From NCBI GenBank assembly GCA_001510455.1, contig LFFH01000023.1, forward strand, positions 1-17,360: DNA of 17,360 bases, written 5' to 3'. The notes beneath the pieces were generated by a model. The model was not told the DNA's origin, did not search any database, and worked only from the letters and a program-made list of their open reading frames with translations. Positions 1 through 6,657 of the stretch are shown here, piece after piece; the stretch's first letter is position 1; each line of letters begins with the position of its first letter. The DNA is from Actinobacteria bacterium casp-actino8. Lineage in GTDB: Bacteria; Actinomycetota; Acidimicrobiia; Acidimicrobiales; Ilumatobacteraceae. A program made the position numbers and the translations under genes.

Positions 1-62
1 AGCGGCTCGGAGAGCAACTCACGTAAGTCACACGACACGTCGAGACAGCCACCGAGGCCGCT
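1..62 (+). promoter_or_regulatory. Candidate antiterminator helix of a whiB7-type leader
   Basis: Bases 1-10 (AGCGGCTCGG) are complementary to 52-62 (CCGAGGCCGCT), giving ten pairs with one bulged G. This helix uses 55-62, which is also the 5' arm of the terminator at 55-84, so the two structures exclude each other. A reading frame entering from the left (codons from base 3) ends at TAA 24-26 and could be the tail of an upstream ORF whose start lies outside the window. Mycobacterial whiB7 leaders are known to be controlled by a uORF and attenuation; applying that here is inference. Confidence 0.5.
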
Positions 63-88
63 GGGATCAGAAACCCGGCGGCCTTTTT
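55..88 (+). terminator. Strong intrinsic terminator upstream of whiB7-like gene
   Basis: An 11-bp stem pairs AGGCCGCTGGG (55-65) with CCCGGCGGCCT (74-84), with one T-G wobble and an 8-nt loop, and runs directly into TTTTT (84-88). It is the best canonical Rho-independent terminator in the window. It lies only 45 nt before the whiB7-like start, so it either ends an upstream gene or acts as the leader attenuator. Confidence 0.8.
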
Positions 89-133
89 CGTTGTCCCGAC
101 ACGAGGAACCAGTCCACACCCAGGAGACCCACC

Positions 134-538
134 ATGACCATCATCACCACCGACATCCAGGCCACCGTCGACGACGCCACGTTCGCGTCCGTCTCGCCGG
201 TCGCCAAGCCCGTCGCTCGCTGCGGTGACGGCCACGGAACTCTCACCGCTCTCTTCTTCAGCGACGACATCGTCGACATCGCCCGGGCCAAGGCGATCTG
301 TGCACGATGTTCGCTACGTGGACCCTGCCTCACGGGCGCACTCGAACGACTCGAGCCGTGGGGCGTCTGGGGAGGTGAACTCGTCGAGAACGGACGCATC
401 GTCGCCGACAAGCGACCACGCGGTCGACCGGCGGTTCTTCCCCGCCCCACACTCGTGATCGACGAGGATCGAACGATTCGACCGATCACCGACTTGGCCG
501 ACAAGGGTGAGTTCGAGGTCGCCATTCGCGTGGCCTGA
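134..538 (+). CDS. whiB7: WhiB7-like iron-sulfur transcriptional regulator
   Basis: A 134-residue WhiB/Wbl protein. WhiB proteins bind a [4Fe-4S] cluster through four cysteines and act with the primary sigma factor. The cysteines are C30, C56, C59 and C65 (CxxC then Cx5C). They are followed by EPWGVWGGE (74-82) and KRPRGRP (93-99), an AT-hook-like DNA-binding tail. From memory, both the EPWGVWGGE turn and the KRPRGRP tail match mycobacterial WhiB7, the activator of intrinsic antibiotic resistance; other Wbl proteins usually lack the RGRP hook. About 35 residues follow the hook, longer than the 92-residue M. tuberculosis protein. The ATG is preceded by AGGAG at 122-126 with 7-nt spacing. The upstream terminator and competing helix suggest control by attenuation. 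The Wbl family assignment is secure; orthology to WhiB7 is likely. Confidence 0.85.
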   Translation: MTIITTDIQATVDDATFASVSPVAKPVARCGDGHGTLTALFFSDDIVDIARAKAICARCSLRGPCLTGALERLEPWGVWGGELVENGRIVADKRPRGRPAVLPRPTLVIDEDRTIRPITDLADKGEFEVAIRVA

Positions 539-581
539 TCTCACACACTGACCGTCGATCACTGGCGGACCGTTCACCACG

Positions 582-670
582 GTTGCGGATGACGCTCGAC
601 GAATCCGCAACTGCTCGGGATCCCGGTCGTGATCGCCGTCTCGAATCCCCCGCGAGACGGCGGTCACGAC
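582..670. repeat. Stacked inverted repeats downstream of whiB7-like gene
   Basis: Three adjacent inverted repeats fill much of the 188-bp gap between whiB7 and the thioredoxin gene. The first pairs GTTGCGGAT (582-590) with ATCCGCAAC (603-611). The second is the palindrome CGGGATCCCG (616-625). The third is an 18-bp stem, 626-643 with 653-670, containing a single T-G wobble and a 9-nt loop. No T-tract follows on either strand. The large hairpin may be a U-less terminator or 3'-end stabiliser for whiB7 mRNA; that function is inferred. Confidence 0.6.
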
Positions 671-695
671 TGTGGCTCCCTTCCATCCGCCGATG

Positions 696-720
696 ACGAC
701 TGCGACGCAGTCGTTAGCCT
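696..720 (+). promoter_or_regulatory. Leaderless promoter with palindromic operator candidate
   Basis: TAGCCT (715-720) fits the TANNNT -10 pattern and ends 6 nt before the GTG at 727, the spacing of leaderless actinobacterial genes. A 9-bp inverted repeat, ACGACTGCG-A-CGCAGTCGT (696-714), lies immediately upstream, in the -10/-35 spacer. A regulator binding there would block polymerase. No clear -35 box is visible. Confidence 0.45.
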
Positions 721-726
721 GGACAC

Positions 727-1287
727 GTGACGAGAGCACTTCGATCGATCGCCGTCGGCATGATGATGGCGATCACGCTCGTTGCCTGCGGATCGACATC
801 CGATGGGGTCGAGTCGGTACTTCTCGACGAACCCGGCGAATACCAAGAGCCCGGTATCGCAGTGAATCAGCCGGTTCGTGGCCAGCCCTTCGAGACGGCT
901 GTCGTGAGAGGGTCGGACGGATCGGAATTCGACGTCGCCGATCTCCTCGGGCGTCCCATGGTGGTCAACTTCTGGTTCTCGGCCTGCCCACCCTGTAAGC
1001 GGGAGATGCCTGCCATCGAGGAGGCTCATCTCCGATTCGGCCAAACGGTGAGCTTCGTCGGCGTCAATCCGGTCGACTCCGAGAAGCGGATGAACGACTT
1101 CGCATCCGAGATCGGTGTCACCTACACACTCCTCAGCGATCCCGACAGTGAACTCTTGGTGGCCAACGGCATCGCCGCCTTCCCCACCACATTGTTCATC
1201 GACGCCAACGGAGTCGTGACCGACCAGATCTCGGGTGAGGTCACCCTCGACATGCTCACCGAAGCGATCGGGGATCTCGTCTCATGA
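727..1287 (+). CDS. TlpA/ResA-like lipoprotein thioredoxin
   Basis: A 186-residue exported thiol-disulfide oxidoreductase anchored as a lipoprotein. A basic N-terminus and hydrophobic stretch (7-20) end in the lipobox LVAC, with lipidated C21. The thioredoxin-like domain contains NFWFSACPPC, giving the redox pair C87/C90, and a cis-proline loop AFPTT around P153. TlpA/ResA proteins typically reduce apocytochrome c heme-binding cysteines or copper-site cysteines outside the membrane and receive electrons from CcdA. That fits the next gene, which overlaps by ATGA. A maturation role for the caa3 oxidase encoded nearby (CuA cysteines and a CxxCH) is inference. The GTG start was chosen because it begins the signal peptide and has a TANNNT box at leaderless spacing. 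No good ribosome binding site is seen. Confidence 0.85.
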   Translation: MTRALRSIAVGMMMAITLVACGSTSDGVESVLLDEPGEYQEPGIAVNQPVRGQPFETAVVRGSDGSEFDVADLLGRPMVVNFWFSACPPCKREMPAIEEAHLRFGQTVSFVGVNPVDSEKRMNDFASEIGVTYTLLSDPDSELLVANGIAAFPTTLFIDANGVVTDQISGEVTLDMLTEAIGDLVS

Positions 1288-2156
1288 CGACTGCACTCTG
1301 GGCGGCCACGAGCGATCGGCTGTGGCTCAGTTTCGGCAGCGGACTACTGGCCGCGGTCAATCCGTGCGGTTTCGTCCTGCTTCCCACCTACCTGATGTAC
1401 TACCTCGGCCTGTCCGGACGTCCGGGAGAGGCGCGCTCGACCGAAGGTGCGGTGTCGCGTGCTCTCGTCGTCAGCCTGTCACTGTCGGCCGGCTTCATGT
1501 CGGTGTTCCTGGTGGTCGGTTCGATCAGTCGTCTCTTCACCGACTGGATCAACCAGAACGCCAAGTACGTGTCGCTCGTGATCGGTCTGGCTCTGGTCGG
1601 ACTCGGTGTCGCCATGTTGTTCGGCTATCGACTGCCACTCACCACACCGAAGCTCGACGTCGGTGGGCGGGCCAAGGATCGAACCGTCCTGTCGATGTTT
1701 CTCTTCGGAATCGCCTACGCGGTCGCCTCGATCGGCTGCACGATCGGCCCCTTTTCGGCCACCGTTCTCGGCACGATCGACACGTCCGGATTCGGCGCCG
1801 GCCTGATCGCCATCGTGTTGTACGGCGGAGCGATGTCTCTTCTCGTCACGGCCCTCACGGTGTCGCTGGCCGTTGCCCAAGGTGGGCTCCTCAGGGTTCT
1901 CCGCAAGGGCATGACCTATGTCGAAGTGGGTTCGGCGGTCGTCATGATCCTGTCGGGGCTCTACCTCGCCTGGTACTGGTTCAACGACATCCGTGAGAGG
2001 TACGACGACGAACTCACGGGCAACGTCATCGGCTGGCAGGAATCTCTCGCCAACTGGATCGACGGTAACCGAACCGAACTCGCGGTCGTGTTCGGAATCG
2101 TGATGGTCGTCTCCGTGTCGACGACGGTTCTTCATCGACGCCGACACAGTCAGTGA
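1284..2156 (+). CDS. ccdA: CcdA-like membrane thiol-disulfide electron carrier
   Basis: A 290-residue polytopic membrane protein of the CcdA/DsbD transmembrane family, which passes reducing equivalents from cytoplasmic thioredoxin to exported TlpA-type proteins. The two expected cysteines are present: C28 in AVNPCGFVLLP (the NPCG signature of the first helix) and C152 in SIGCTIGPF. By eye there are six core hydrophobic segments, roughly 17-40, 60-85, 94-114, 136-160, 170-198 and 215-233. An extra C-terminal extracytoplasmic loop and a final helix (about 265-283) follow, ending in basic residues. The ATG overlaps the stop of the thioredoxin gene (ATGA), so the two are translationally coupled. 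The pairing with a TlpA-like lipoprotein strongly supports the call. Confidence 0.88.
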   Translation: MTTALWAATSDRLWLSFGSGLLAAVNPCGFVLLPTYLMYYLGLSGRPGEARSTEGAVSRALVVSLSLSAGFMSVFLVVGSISRLFTDWINQNAKYVSLVIGLALVGLGVAMLFGYRLPLTTPKLDVGGRAKDRTVLSMFLFGIAYAVASIGCTIGPFSATVLGTIDTSGFGAGLIAIVLYGGAMSLLVTALTVSLAVAQGGLLRVLRKGMTYVEVGSAVVMILSGLYLAWYWFNDIRERYDDELTGNVIGWQESLANWIDGNRTELAVVFGIVMVVSVSTTVLHRRRHSQ

Positions 2157-2157
2157 C

Positions 2158-2775
2158 ATGTCTCGCTTCCGTGATCTTCTGGCTCATCCCGATGTGGAGG
2201 AAGTGTGCGTCCTCCGCAATCACGACGCCCCGCGCGATCGACGAATCGGCTTCATGGCGTACCACGGCGGCGGGCTCGAGGCGATGACCGACGTGATCGC
2301 GCGCGAGGCCGCCGATCGATCAGGTGTCAGCTACTACGGAGTTCATCAGCCACCCGGTATGGAAGATCACATTCCGTCGATCGACGTGTCACCCGAACAT
2401 TCCTCGGCTCTCGCGTCTTTCATCGATCACGTTCACTCGGTGATCACCATTCATGGATACGGGCGCCGCAAACTCTTCACCTCACTTCTGGTGGGTGGAC
2501 GACATCGCGAGTTCGCCGAGCACATCGGCGATCACCTGCGTCGTCATCTTCCGGCCTACTCGATCGTCACCGACATCGAATCGATCCCGAACGAACTGCG
2601 CGGTATGCACTCGCGCAACCCCGTGAACCTTCCCCCGGGTGCTGGCGTTCAGATCGAGCTGCCCCCTCGAGTGCGAGGTTCGAGCCCGCTCTGGTGGGAC
2701 TGGGAAGGCCCCGACCTCACACCGCACACTCGTTCACTGATCGACGCCCTCACCGCCGCCGCCCAATCTTGGTGA
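2158..2775 (+). CDS. Poly-gamma-glutamate hydrolase-like zinc amidohydrolase
   Basis: A 205-residue soluble protein without a signal peptide. It resembles the poly-gamma-glutamate hydrolase family (formerly DUF867), which has a zinc-carboxypeptidase-like fold. Visible signatures are AYHGGGLE (34-41, candidate zinc ligands H36 and E41), TIHGYGR (97-103, third ligand H99), an asparagine-containing NPVN (154-157), and VQIELP (164-169, with E167 as candidate general base). Phage and Bacillus PghP proteins cleave gamma-linked polyglutamate; the substrate here is unknown. The start lies 1 nt after the ccdA stop, so it is the third gene of a redox operon, an unexpected partnership. The fold and metal site are fairly confident; the substrate is not. 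Confidence 0.72.
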   Translation: MSRFRDLLAHPDVEEVCVLRNHDAPRDRRIGFMAYHGGGLEAMTDVIAREAADRSGVSYYGVHQPPGMEDHIPSIDVSPEHSSALASFIDHVHSVITIHGYGRRKLFTSLLVGGRHREFAEHIGDHLRRHLPAYSIVTDIESIPNELRGMHSRNPVNLPPGAGVQIELPPRVRGSSPLWWDWEGPDLTPHTRSLIDALTAAAQSW

Positions 2776-2823
2776 TTCTGGTGGCACGAAACGGCCTTTT
2801 CCGTGACGTTTTTGCCACCAGAA
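2776..2823. terminator. Convergent-gene hairpin, probable bidirectional terminator
   Basis: A perfect 11-bp inverted repeat, TTCTGGTGGCA (2776-2786) and TGCCACCAGAA (2813-2823), brackets a 26-nt interior. The interior contains a smaller hairpin ACGG-CCTTTT-CCGT (2791-2804) followed by a run of five T (2809-2813). It starts directly after the stop of the PGA-hydrolase-like gene and lies 10 bp before the pdxH stop. The inner hairpin plus T-run is a weak conventional terminator for the plus strand; the outer stem is long for one. Confidence 0.6.
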
Positions 2824-2833
2824 CGACCAAGGG

Positions 2834-3508
2834 TCAGGGGGCGAGGCGGGTGATCGACCAGGTTGTCGTCGGGGTTTCGTCCGCTCGCGCATAACGAAAC
2901 CGGTCGTGCAACCGACTCGGTCGACCCTGCCAGAACTCGAACGTCGACGGGACGAGTCGCCATCCTCCCCAATGTTCGGGACGAGGAACGTCGTCAGGGA
3001 AACGAACCTCCATGTCCTGGACTCGGCGCTCCAACTCGGCGCGATCGGCCAGAGGGCGACTCTGTTCCGATGCCCACGCACCGATCCGACTGTCACGCGG
3101 GCGCGATGCGAAGTAGGTGTCGCTCTCGGCCGAACTCATCATCTCCACACGTCCGCGCACTCGCACCTGGCGGTGCAGATCGAGCCACGGGAACACCAAC
3201 GAAGCCGATGGATGTCCTGACAATTCCTCACCCTTGGCGCTCTCATAGTTGCCATAGAACGAAATTCCCGAGTCGTCGACACCCCGAGCCAACACCACAC
3301 GGGAATCGGGAACACCGTCGACGCCGATCGTTCCGAGAACCATCGCGTTCGGCTCGGCCACTCCGGCCTCCACGGCATCGGCGTACCAGCGATGCCACAT
3401 CGCGATCGGCGACGGATCGAGATCCCCCACGTCGAGACCCGCCGTCTCGTATTGCACGCGACGGTCGCGAACGTGATCGTCGTGACGGCCGTTCACGCTC
3501 TGCGACAT
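2834..3508 (-). CDS. pdxH: Pyridoxamine 5'-phosphate oxidase
   Basis: A 224-residue FMN-dependent oxidase that makes pyridoxal 5'-phosphate from pyridoxine or pyridoxamine phosphate in the cytoplasm. Family features are visible in order: DPSPIAMWHRWY near the N-terminus; PNAMVLGTIG; the FMN-binding SRVVLARGVD and FYGNYESAKG (84-93); RQVRVRG (113-119); SRIGAWAS (140-147); the substrate-binding EFWQGRPSRLHDR (191-203); and the terminal RLAP. Length matches the family. It follows serS by 4 nt, so the two are almost certainly cotranscribed. The ATG at 3508 was chosen because it lies just after the serS stop. No Shine-Dalgarno is obvious, so coupling with serS is likely; an in-frame ATG inside serS (3538) is a less likely alternative. 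Confidence 0.93.
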   Translation of the reverse strand: MSQSVNGRHDDHVRDRRVQYETAGLDVGDLDPSPIAMWHRWYADAVEAGVAEPNAMVLGTIGVDGVPDSRVVLARGVDDSGISFYGNYESAKGEELSGHPSASLVFPWLDLHRQVRVRGRVEMMSSAESDTYFASRPRDSRIGAWASEQSRPLADRAELERRVQDMEVRFPDDVPRPEHWGGWRLVPSTFEFWQGRPSRLHDRFRYARADETPTTTWSITRLAP

Positions 3509-3512
3509 GCGA

Positions 3513-4802
3513 TCAGGCCGTGATGCGCTCGAGGCCACGCATGTACGGGCGAAGGACTTCGGGAATCACGACGCTGCCATCGGCCTGCCGGAAATTCTCG
3601 ACGATGGCTGCCCACACACGAGGAACGGCCAGCGCCGATCCGTTGAGAGTGTGGGCGATCTCGGTGCCCTTCTGTCCGGAGCGACGGAAACGAATGTCGG
3701 CCCGTCGAGCTTGGTAGTCGGCGAACCAACTGACCGACGACACCTCGAGCCAGGCATCGCAGCCGGGTGAGTACACCTCGATGTCGAAACTGCGGTGGTG
3801 ACTCTGACCCATGTCGCCGGTGCAGATCTCGATGATGCGATAGGGCAACCCGAGCGACGCGATGGTTCCTTCGGCTCGTTCGACGAGTTCGGAGAGAAGA
3901 GCCGGTGATTGCTCGGGTGTGGCCAAGGCGAGGATCTCGACCTTGTCGAACTCGTGAGAGCGCAACATGCCACGCGTGTCACGGCCCGCTGAGCCCGCCT
4001 CGCGCCGATAACACGACGTGTGGGCCATGAGCCGAACCGGCAAGTCGGCCTCGTCGACCACTTCACCGGCGTACATCGAGGTGAGTGGAACCTCAGCGGT
4101 CGGGATCATCCAGAGGTCGTCGCGTTCGATCGCGTAGGCGTCGTCGGCGAACTTCGGGAGGTGTCCGGTCGCCGTGAGAGTGGACGTGCTCACCATGGTG
4201 GGTGGGCGAACCTCTTCGAACGCATCGGCATTGCGATCGAGGGCCAACTGGCAGAGCGCCCGAGCGAGCGCAGCACCGGCACCACGTTGCATCGTGAACA
4301 TCGACGCCGCGATCTTGGTGGCCCGTTCGCTGTCGAGAATGCCGAGTTCGGCTGCGGTCTCCCAATGTGGGACGCGTTGGTGATCGGCGAAGGAATCGGG
4401 CATCTGCACCGGACCCTTCACCAACGGATTCTCGTGGTCCCCCTCTCCGTCGGGCGCGTCGGCGTGGGGCAGGTTCGGGATACGAAGGAGAACCTCACGA
4501 AGTTCGGACTGCACGTCGTCGGCCTGGGCGGCCAAGGCGTGCTCTTCGGCTCCGAGGTCTCGACTTTCCGCCTGTGCGGACTCGGCAGCGGCCTCGTCAC
4601 CTGAACGCTTCGCCTGTCCGACCGTCTTCGAGAGTTCGTTGACCTTGGCGCGAATGTCGTCACGCCGGGTGGAAATCTGTCGGGCCTGAACGTCGAGGGC
4701 GATCGCCACGTCGAGTTGCTCGAGCAATTCGGGTGTCTGCCGTCGGGCGAGTGAGGCCCGAACGCCGTCGGGATCGGTGCGCAGGAGCCGAACGTCGATC
4801 AC
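3513..4802 (-). CDS. serS: Seryl-tRNA synthetase
   Basis: A 429-residue class II aminoacyl-tRNA synthetase that charges tRNA-Ser (and tRNA-Sec where present). The N-terminal helical arm is visible as a charged coiled coil at about 30-105. The catalytic core shows the serine-binding TAEVPL (235-240), motif 2 in TSCYRREAGSAGRDTRG (262-278) with the following RSHEFDKVE, and motif 3 in NGSALAVPRVWAAIVE (387-402, R395). Around 353-367 the usual bacterial pattern E-I/V-S-S-C-S-N is replaced by EVSSVSWF before ADYQARR, so the normal Cys and Asn are Val and Trp. The rest of the enzyme is intact, so this looks like a lineage variant. The start is GTG. A TAACCT box (minus strand, 4817-4812) precedes it by 9 nt, leaving at most a very short leader. 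Confidence 0.96.
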   Translation of the reverse strand: MIDVRLLRTDPDGVRASLARRQTPELLEQLDVAIALDVQARQISTRRDDIRAKVNELSKTVGQAKRSGDEAAAESAQAESRDLGAEEHALAAQADDVQSELREVLLRIPNLPHADAPDGEGDHENPLVKGPVQMPDSFADHQRVPHWETAAELGILDSERATKIAASMFTMQRGAGAALARALCQLALDRNADAFEEVRPPTMVSTSTLTATGHLPKFADDAYAIERDDLWMIPTAEVPLTSMYAGEVVDEADLPVRLMAHTSCYRREAGSAGRDTRGMLRSHEFDKVEILALATPEQSPALLSELVERAEGTIASLGLPYRIIEICTGDMGQSHHRSFDIEVYSPGCDAWLEVSSVSWFADYQARRADIRFRRSGQKGTEIAHTLNGSALAVPRVWAAIVENFRQADGSVVIPEVLRPYMRGLERITA

Positions 4803-4811
4803 AAGAGTCAG

Positions 4812-4817
4812 AGGTTA
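4812..4817 (-). promoter_or_regulatory. Candidate -10 box of serS
   Basis: The minus strand reads TAACCT here, 9 nt before the serS GTG. It matches TANNNT and would give a leader of about 0-3 nt. The 113-bp gap between serS and the divergent ABC gene must hold both promoters. Confidence 0.45.
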
Positions 4818-4864
4818 CCGCCCACCATCGGAGCGAATAGGTGTCGATTCACCGTCGACAGACG

Positions 4865-4908
4865 GTCGGCGGACAGTCGGCACACGTTCCGGCGGTCGGC
4901 ACTAGCCT
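4865..4908 (+). promoter_or_regulatory. ABC operon -10 box preceded by GTCGGC repeats
   Basis: TAGCCT (4903-4908) fits TANNNT and lies 7 nt before the GTG at 4916, consistent with a leaderless transcript. Upstream, GTCGGC occurs three times (4865, 4877 and 4895). The last two extend to GTCGGCAC exactly 18 bp apart, so they lie on nearly the same DNA face. They could be regulator half-sites, or chance in GC-rich DNA. Confidence 0.4.
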
Positions 4909-4915
4909 CGACCGA

Positions 4916-5899
4916 GTGAACTCGGGAACCGCATCGACGTCTTCCCTCGGTTCCCGCATCGTCTCGGGTTCGATCGACAACGTGGTCGAAGTCCACGATC
5001 TGACGATTCGCTACGGACGGGGTGACCGCGCTCTGACGGCCGTCGACGGTGTGTCGTTCTCGGCCCGAGCCGGCCAGGTCACCGCGGTCCTCGGCCCGAA
5101 CGGAGCCGGCAAGACGAGCACCATCGAGGTCTGTGAAGGACTTCGACGTCGCACCTCGGGTGACGTCCGAGTTCTGGGTATCGATCCGAGCGGCTCACGT
5201 CGTCAACGCCGCAATCTTGCTCGTCGGGTCGGACTCATGCTGCAAGAGGGTGGCGTGTATCCATCGGCTCGTCCCCTCGATGTCCTGCGGCAATACTGCG
5301 GTATCCATCGAGTGACCGACGATGGCGCTCCTCACGAACTTCTCGACTTGGTGGGTCTCACCGACCGGGCTCGAACGTCGTGGCGACGACTTTCCGGAGG
5401 CGAGAAACAGCGTCTGTCTCTCGCCATGGCACTCGTCGGTCGACCCGATGTCGTGTTCCTCGACGAACCCACGAGCGGGGTCGACGTCAATGGTCGCGAC
5501 ACCATTCGCGCCATCATCGCCTCGCTCACCGAACGCGGTTGTGGAGTGGTCCTCGCCACCCACGAGCTCGACGAGGCCGAGCGGATCGCTGATCGAGTGG
5601 TGATCTTCGACAAAGGAAAGGTGCTCGTCGAGGGCACGCTCGACGACGTACGACGAGCCCGACAGGCCGTCCGATTGCGAACGGTTCGGCCCCTCGTGAT
5701 CGACGAGATGCCCACCAACATCGGGGACTGGCTCGTCGAGGTCGAGCCGGGCCACTACACGATCGAGGATGCCCCTCAGGGACTGGTGGCCGCTCTTGCC
5801 GTGTGGTTGAGCGAACACGGGATCGACGTCATCGAACTTCGGGCCGGTGTCGCCAGTCTCGAGGACGTGTTCAAGAAGTTGACCGGAGACCCCACATGA
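4916..5899 (+). CDS. ABC transporter ATP-binding protein
   Basis: A 327-residue ATPase subunit of an ABC-2-type exporter. With the GTG at 4916 as residue 1, the motifs are: Walker A GPNGAGKT (60-67), Q-loop LMLQEGG (Q110), signature LSGGEKQR (159-166), Walker B VVFLDEP (179-185) and H-loop ATHELDEAE (H216). About 80 residues follow the nucleotide-binding domain, as in DrrA/CcmA-like exporters that carry a C-terminal regulatory domain. This start was preferred to in-frame starts further upstream (from 4841) because the frame before 4916 has no conserved content and a TANNNT box lies at leaderless spacing. The permease gene overlaps the stop by ATGA. The substrate cannot be read from sequence. 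ABC exporters near heme A and oxidase genes are common in actinobacteria, so a link to respiration is possible. Confidence 0.92.
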   Translation: MNSGTASTSSLGSRIVSGSIDNVVEVHDLTIRYGRGDRALTAVDGVSFSARAGQVTAVLGPNGAGKTSTIEVCEGLRRRTSGDVRVLGIDPSGSRRQRRNLARRVGLMLQEGGVYPSARPLDVLRQYCGIHRVTDDGAPHELLDLVGLTDRARTSWRRLSGGEKQRLSLAMALVGRPDVVFLDEPTSGVDVNGRDTIRAIIASLTERGCGVVLATHELDEAERIADRVVIFDKGKVLVEGTLDDVRRARQAVRLRTVRPLVIDEMPTNIGDWLVEVEPGHYTIEDAPQGLVAALAVWLSEHGIDVIELRAGVASLEDVFKKLTGDPT

Positions 5900-6624
5900 G
5901 TGGTCCGCTGCGCGCCCAACTCGGGGCCGAACTGCGCATCCTGTCGCGCAACGGCGAGCAATTGTTGCTCACGATCATCATCCCGGTTCTCGTCCTGGTG
6001 TTCTTCGGTATCGCCGATGTGTTGCCGACTTCACTCGACGATCACATGGACTTCCTCACTCCCGGAGTCATCGCCCTCGCCGTCATGAGTACGTCCATGG
6101 TGAGCCTCGGCATCGCCACCGGCTTCGAACGTAGCTACCAAGTTCTGAAGCGACTCGGAGCCACACCCCTCGGCCGACCGCGATGGCTTCTGGCCAAGAT
6201 TCTCACCGTTCTCGTGGTCGAGATCGTCCAGTTGGCCGTTCTCGTTCCGGTGGCCATCGCTCTCGACTGGAACACCGATGATGCGTCATGGCCCCTCGCC
6301 CTGGCCGCCGTCGCCCTCGGCACCTTCGCCTTCGGCGGACTCGGCCTCTTCATCGCCGGACGTCTGCGCGCCGAGATCAACCTGGCCGCCCAGAACGGGC
6401 TCTACATCGTGCTCCTGTTGCTCGGCGGCATGGTCCTTCCCTTCGACGAATTGCCGGGATTCCTGGCCGACGCCAGCCCGTATCTTCCGTCGGGTGCACT
6501 GGCCGATGTCATGCGTGATGCTCTGGTGAGCACGTCCACCCAGGCGTCCACCTCGTGGATCGTGCTCGGGGCGTGGGCCCTGGCCGCGCCAGTGATCGCG
6601 GCCCTCACTTTCCGCTGGGAATGA
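5896..6624 (+). CDS. ABC-2 type transporter permease
   Basis: A 242-residue integral membrane protein with about six hydrophobic segments (near 21-41, 53-75, 100-122, 135-155, 168-187 and 220-238), the ABC-2 permease topology. The segment FERSYQVLKRLGATPLGR (77-94) matches the conserved cytoplasmic loop of this family (E-R-x(n)-LKRLxATP-L). LPFDELPGFL followed by PYLPSGALADVMRD (195-208) matches the family's C-terminal loop before the last helix. The ATG overlaps the ATPase stop (ATGA), with GGAG 7 nt upstream at 5885-5888, so the pair forms one transporter. It converges on the CtaG-like gene with 33 bp between, where no convincing terminator is seen. Confidence 0.9.
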   Translation: MSGPLRAQLGAELRILSRNGEQLLLTIIIPVLVLVFFGIADVLPTSLDDHMDFLTPGVIALAVMSTSMVSLGIATGFERSYQVLKRLGATPLGRPRWLLAKILTVLVVEIVQLAVLVPVAIALDWNTDDASWPLALAAVALGTFAFGGLGLFIAGRLRAEINLAAQNGLYIVLLLLGGMVLPFDELPGFLADASPYLPSGALADVMRDALVSTSTQASTSWIVLGAWALAAPVIAALTFRWE

Positions 6625-6657
6625 TGAGTGAATGACCAGCGAGCGATCAGTCGATGA

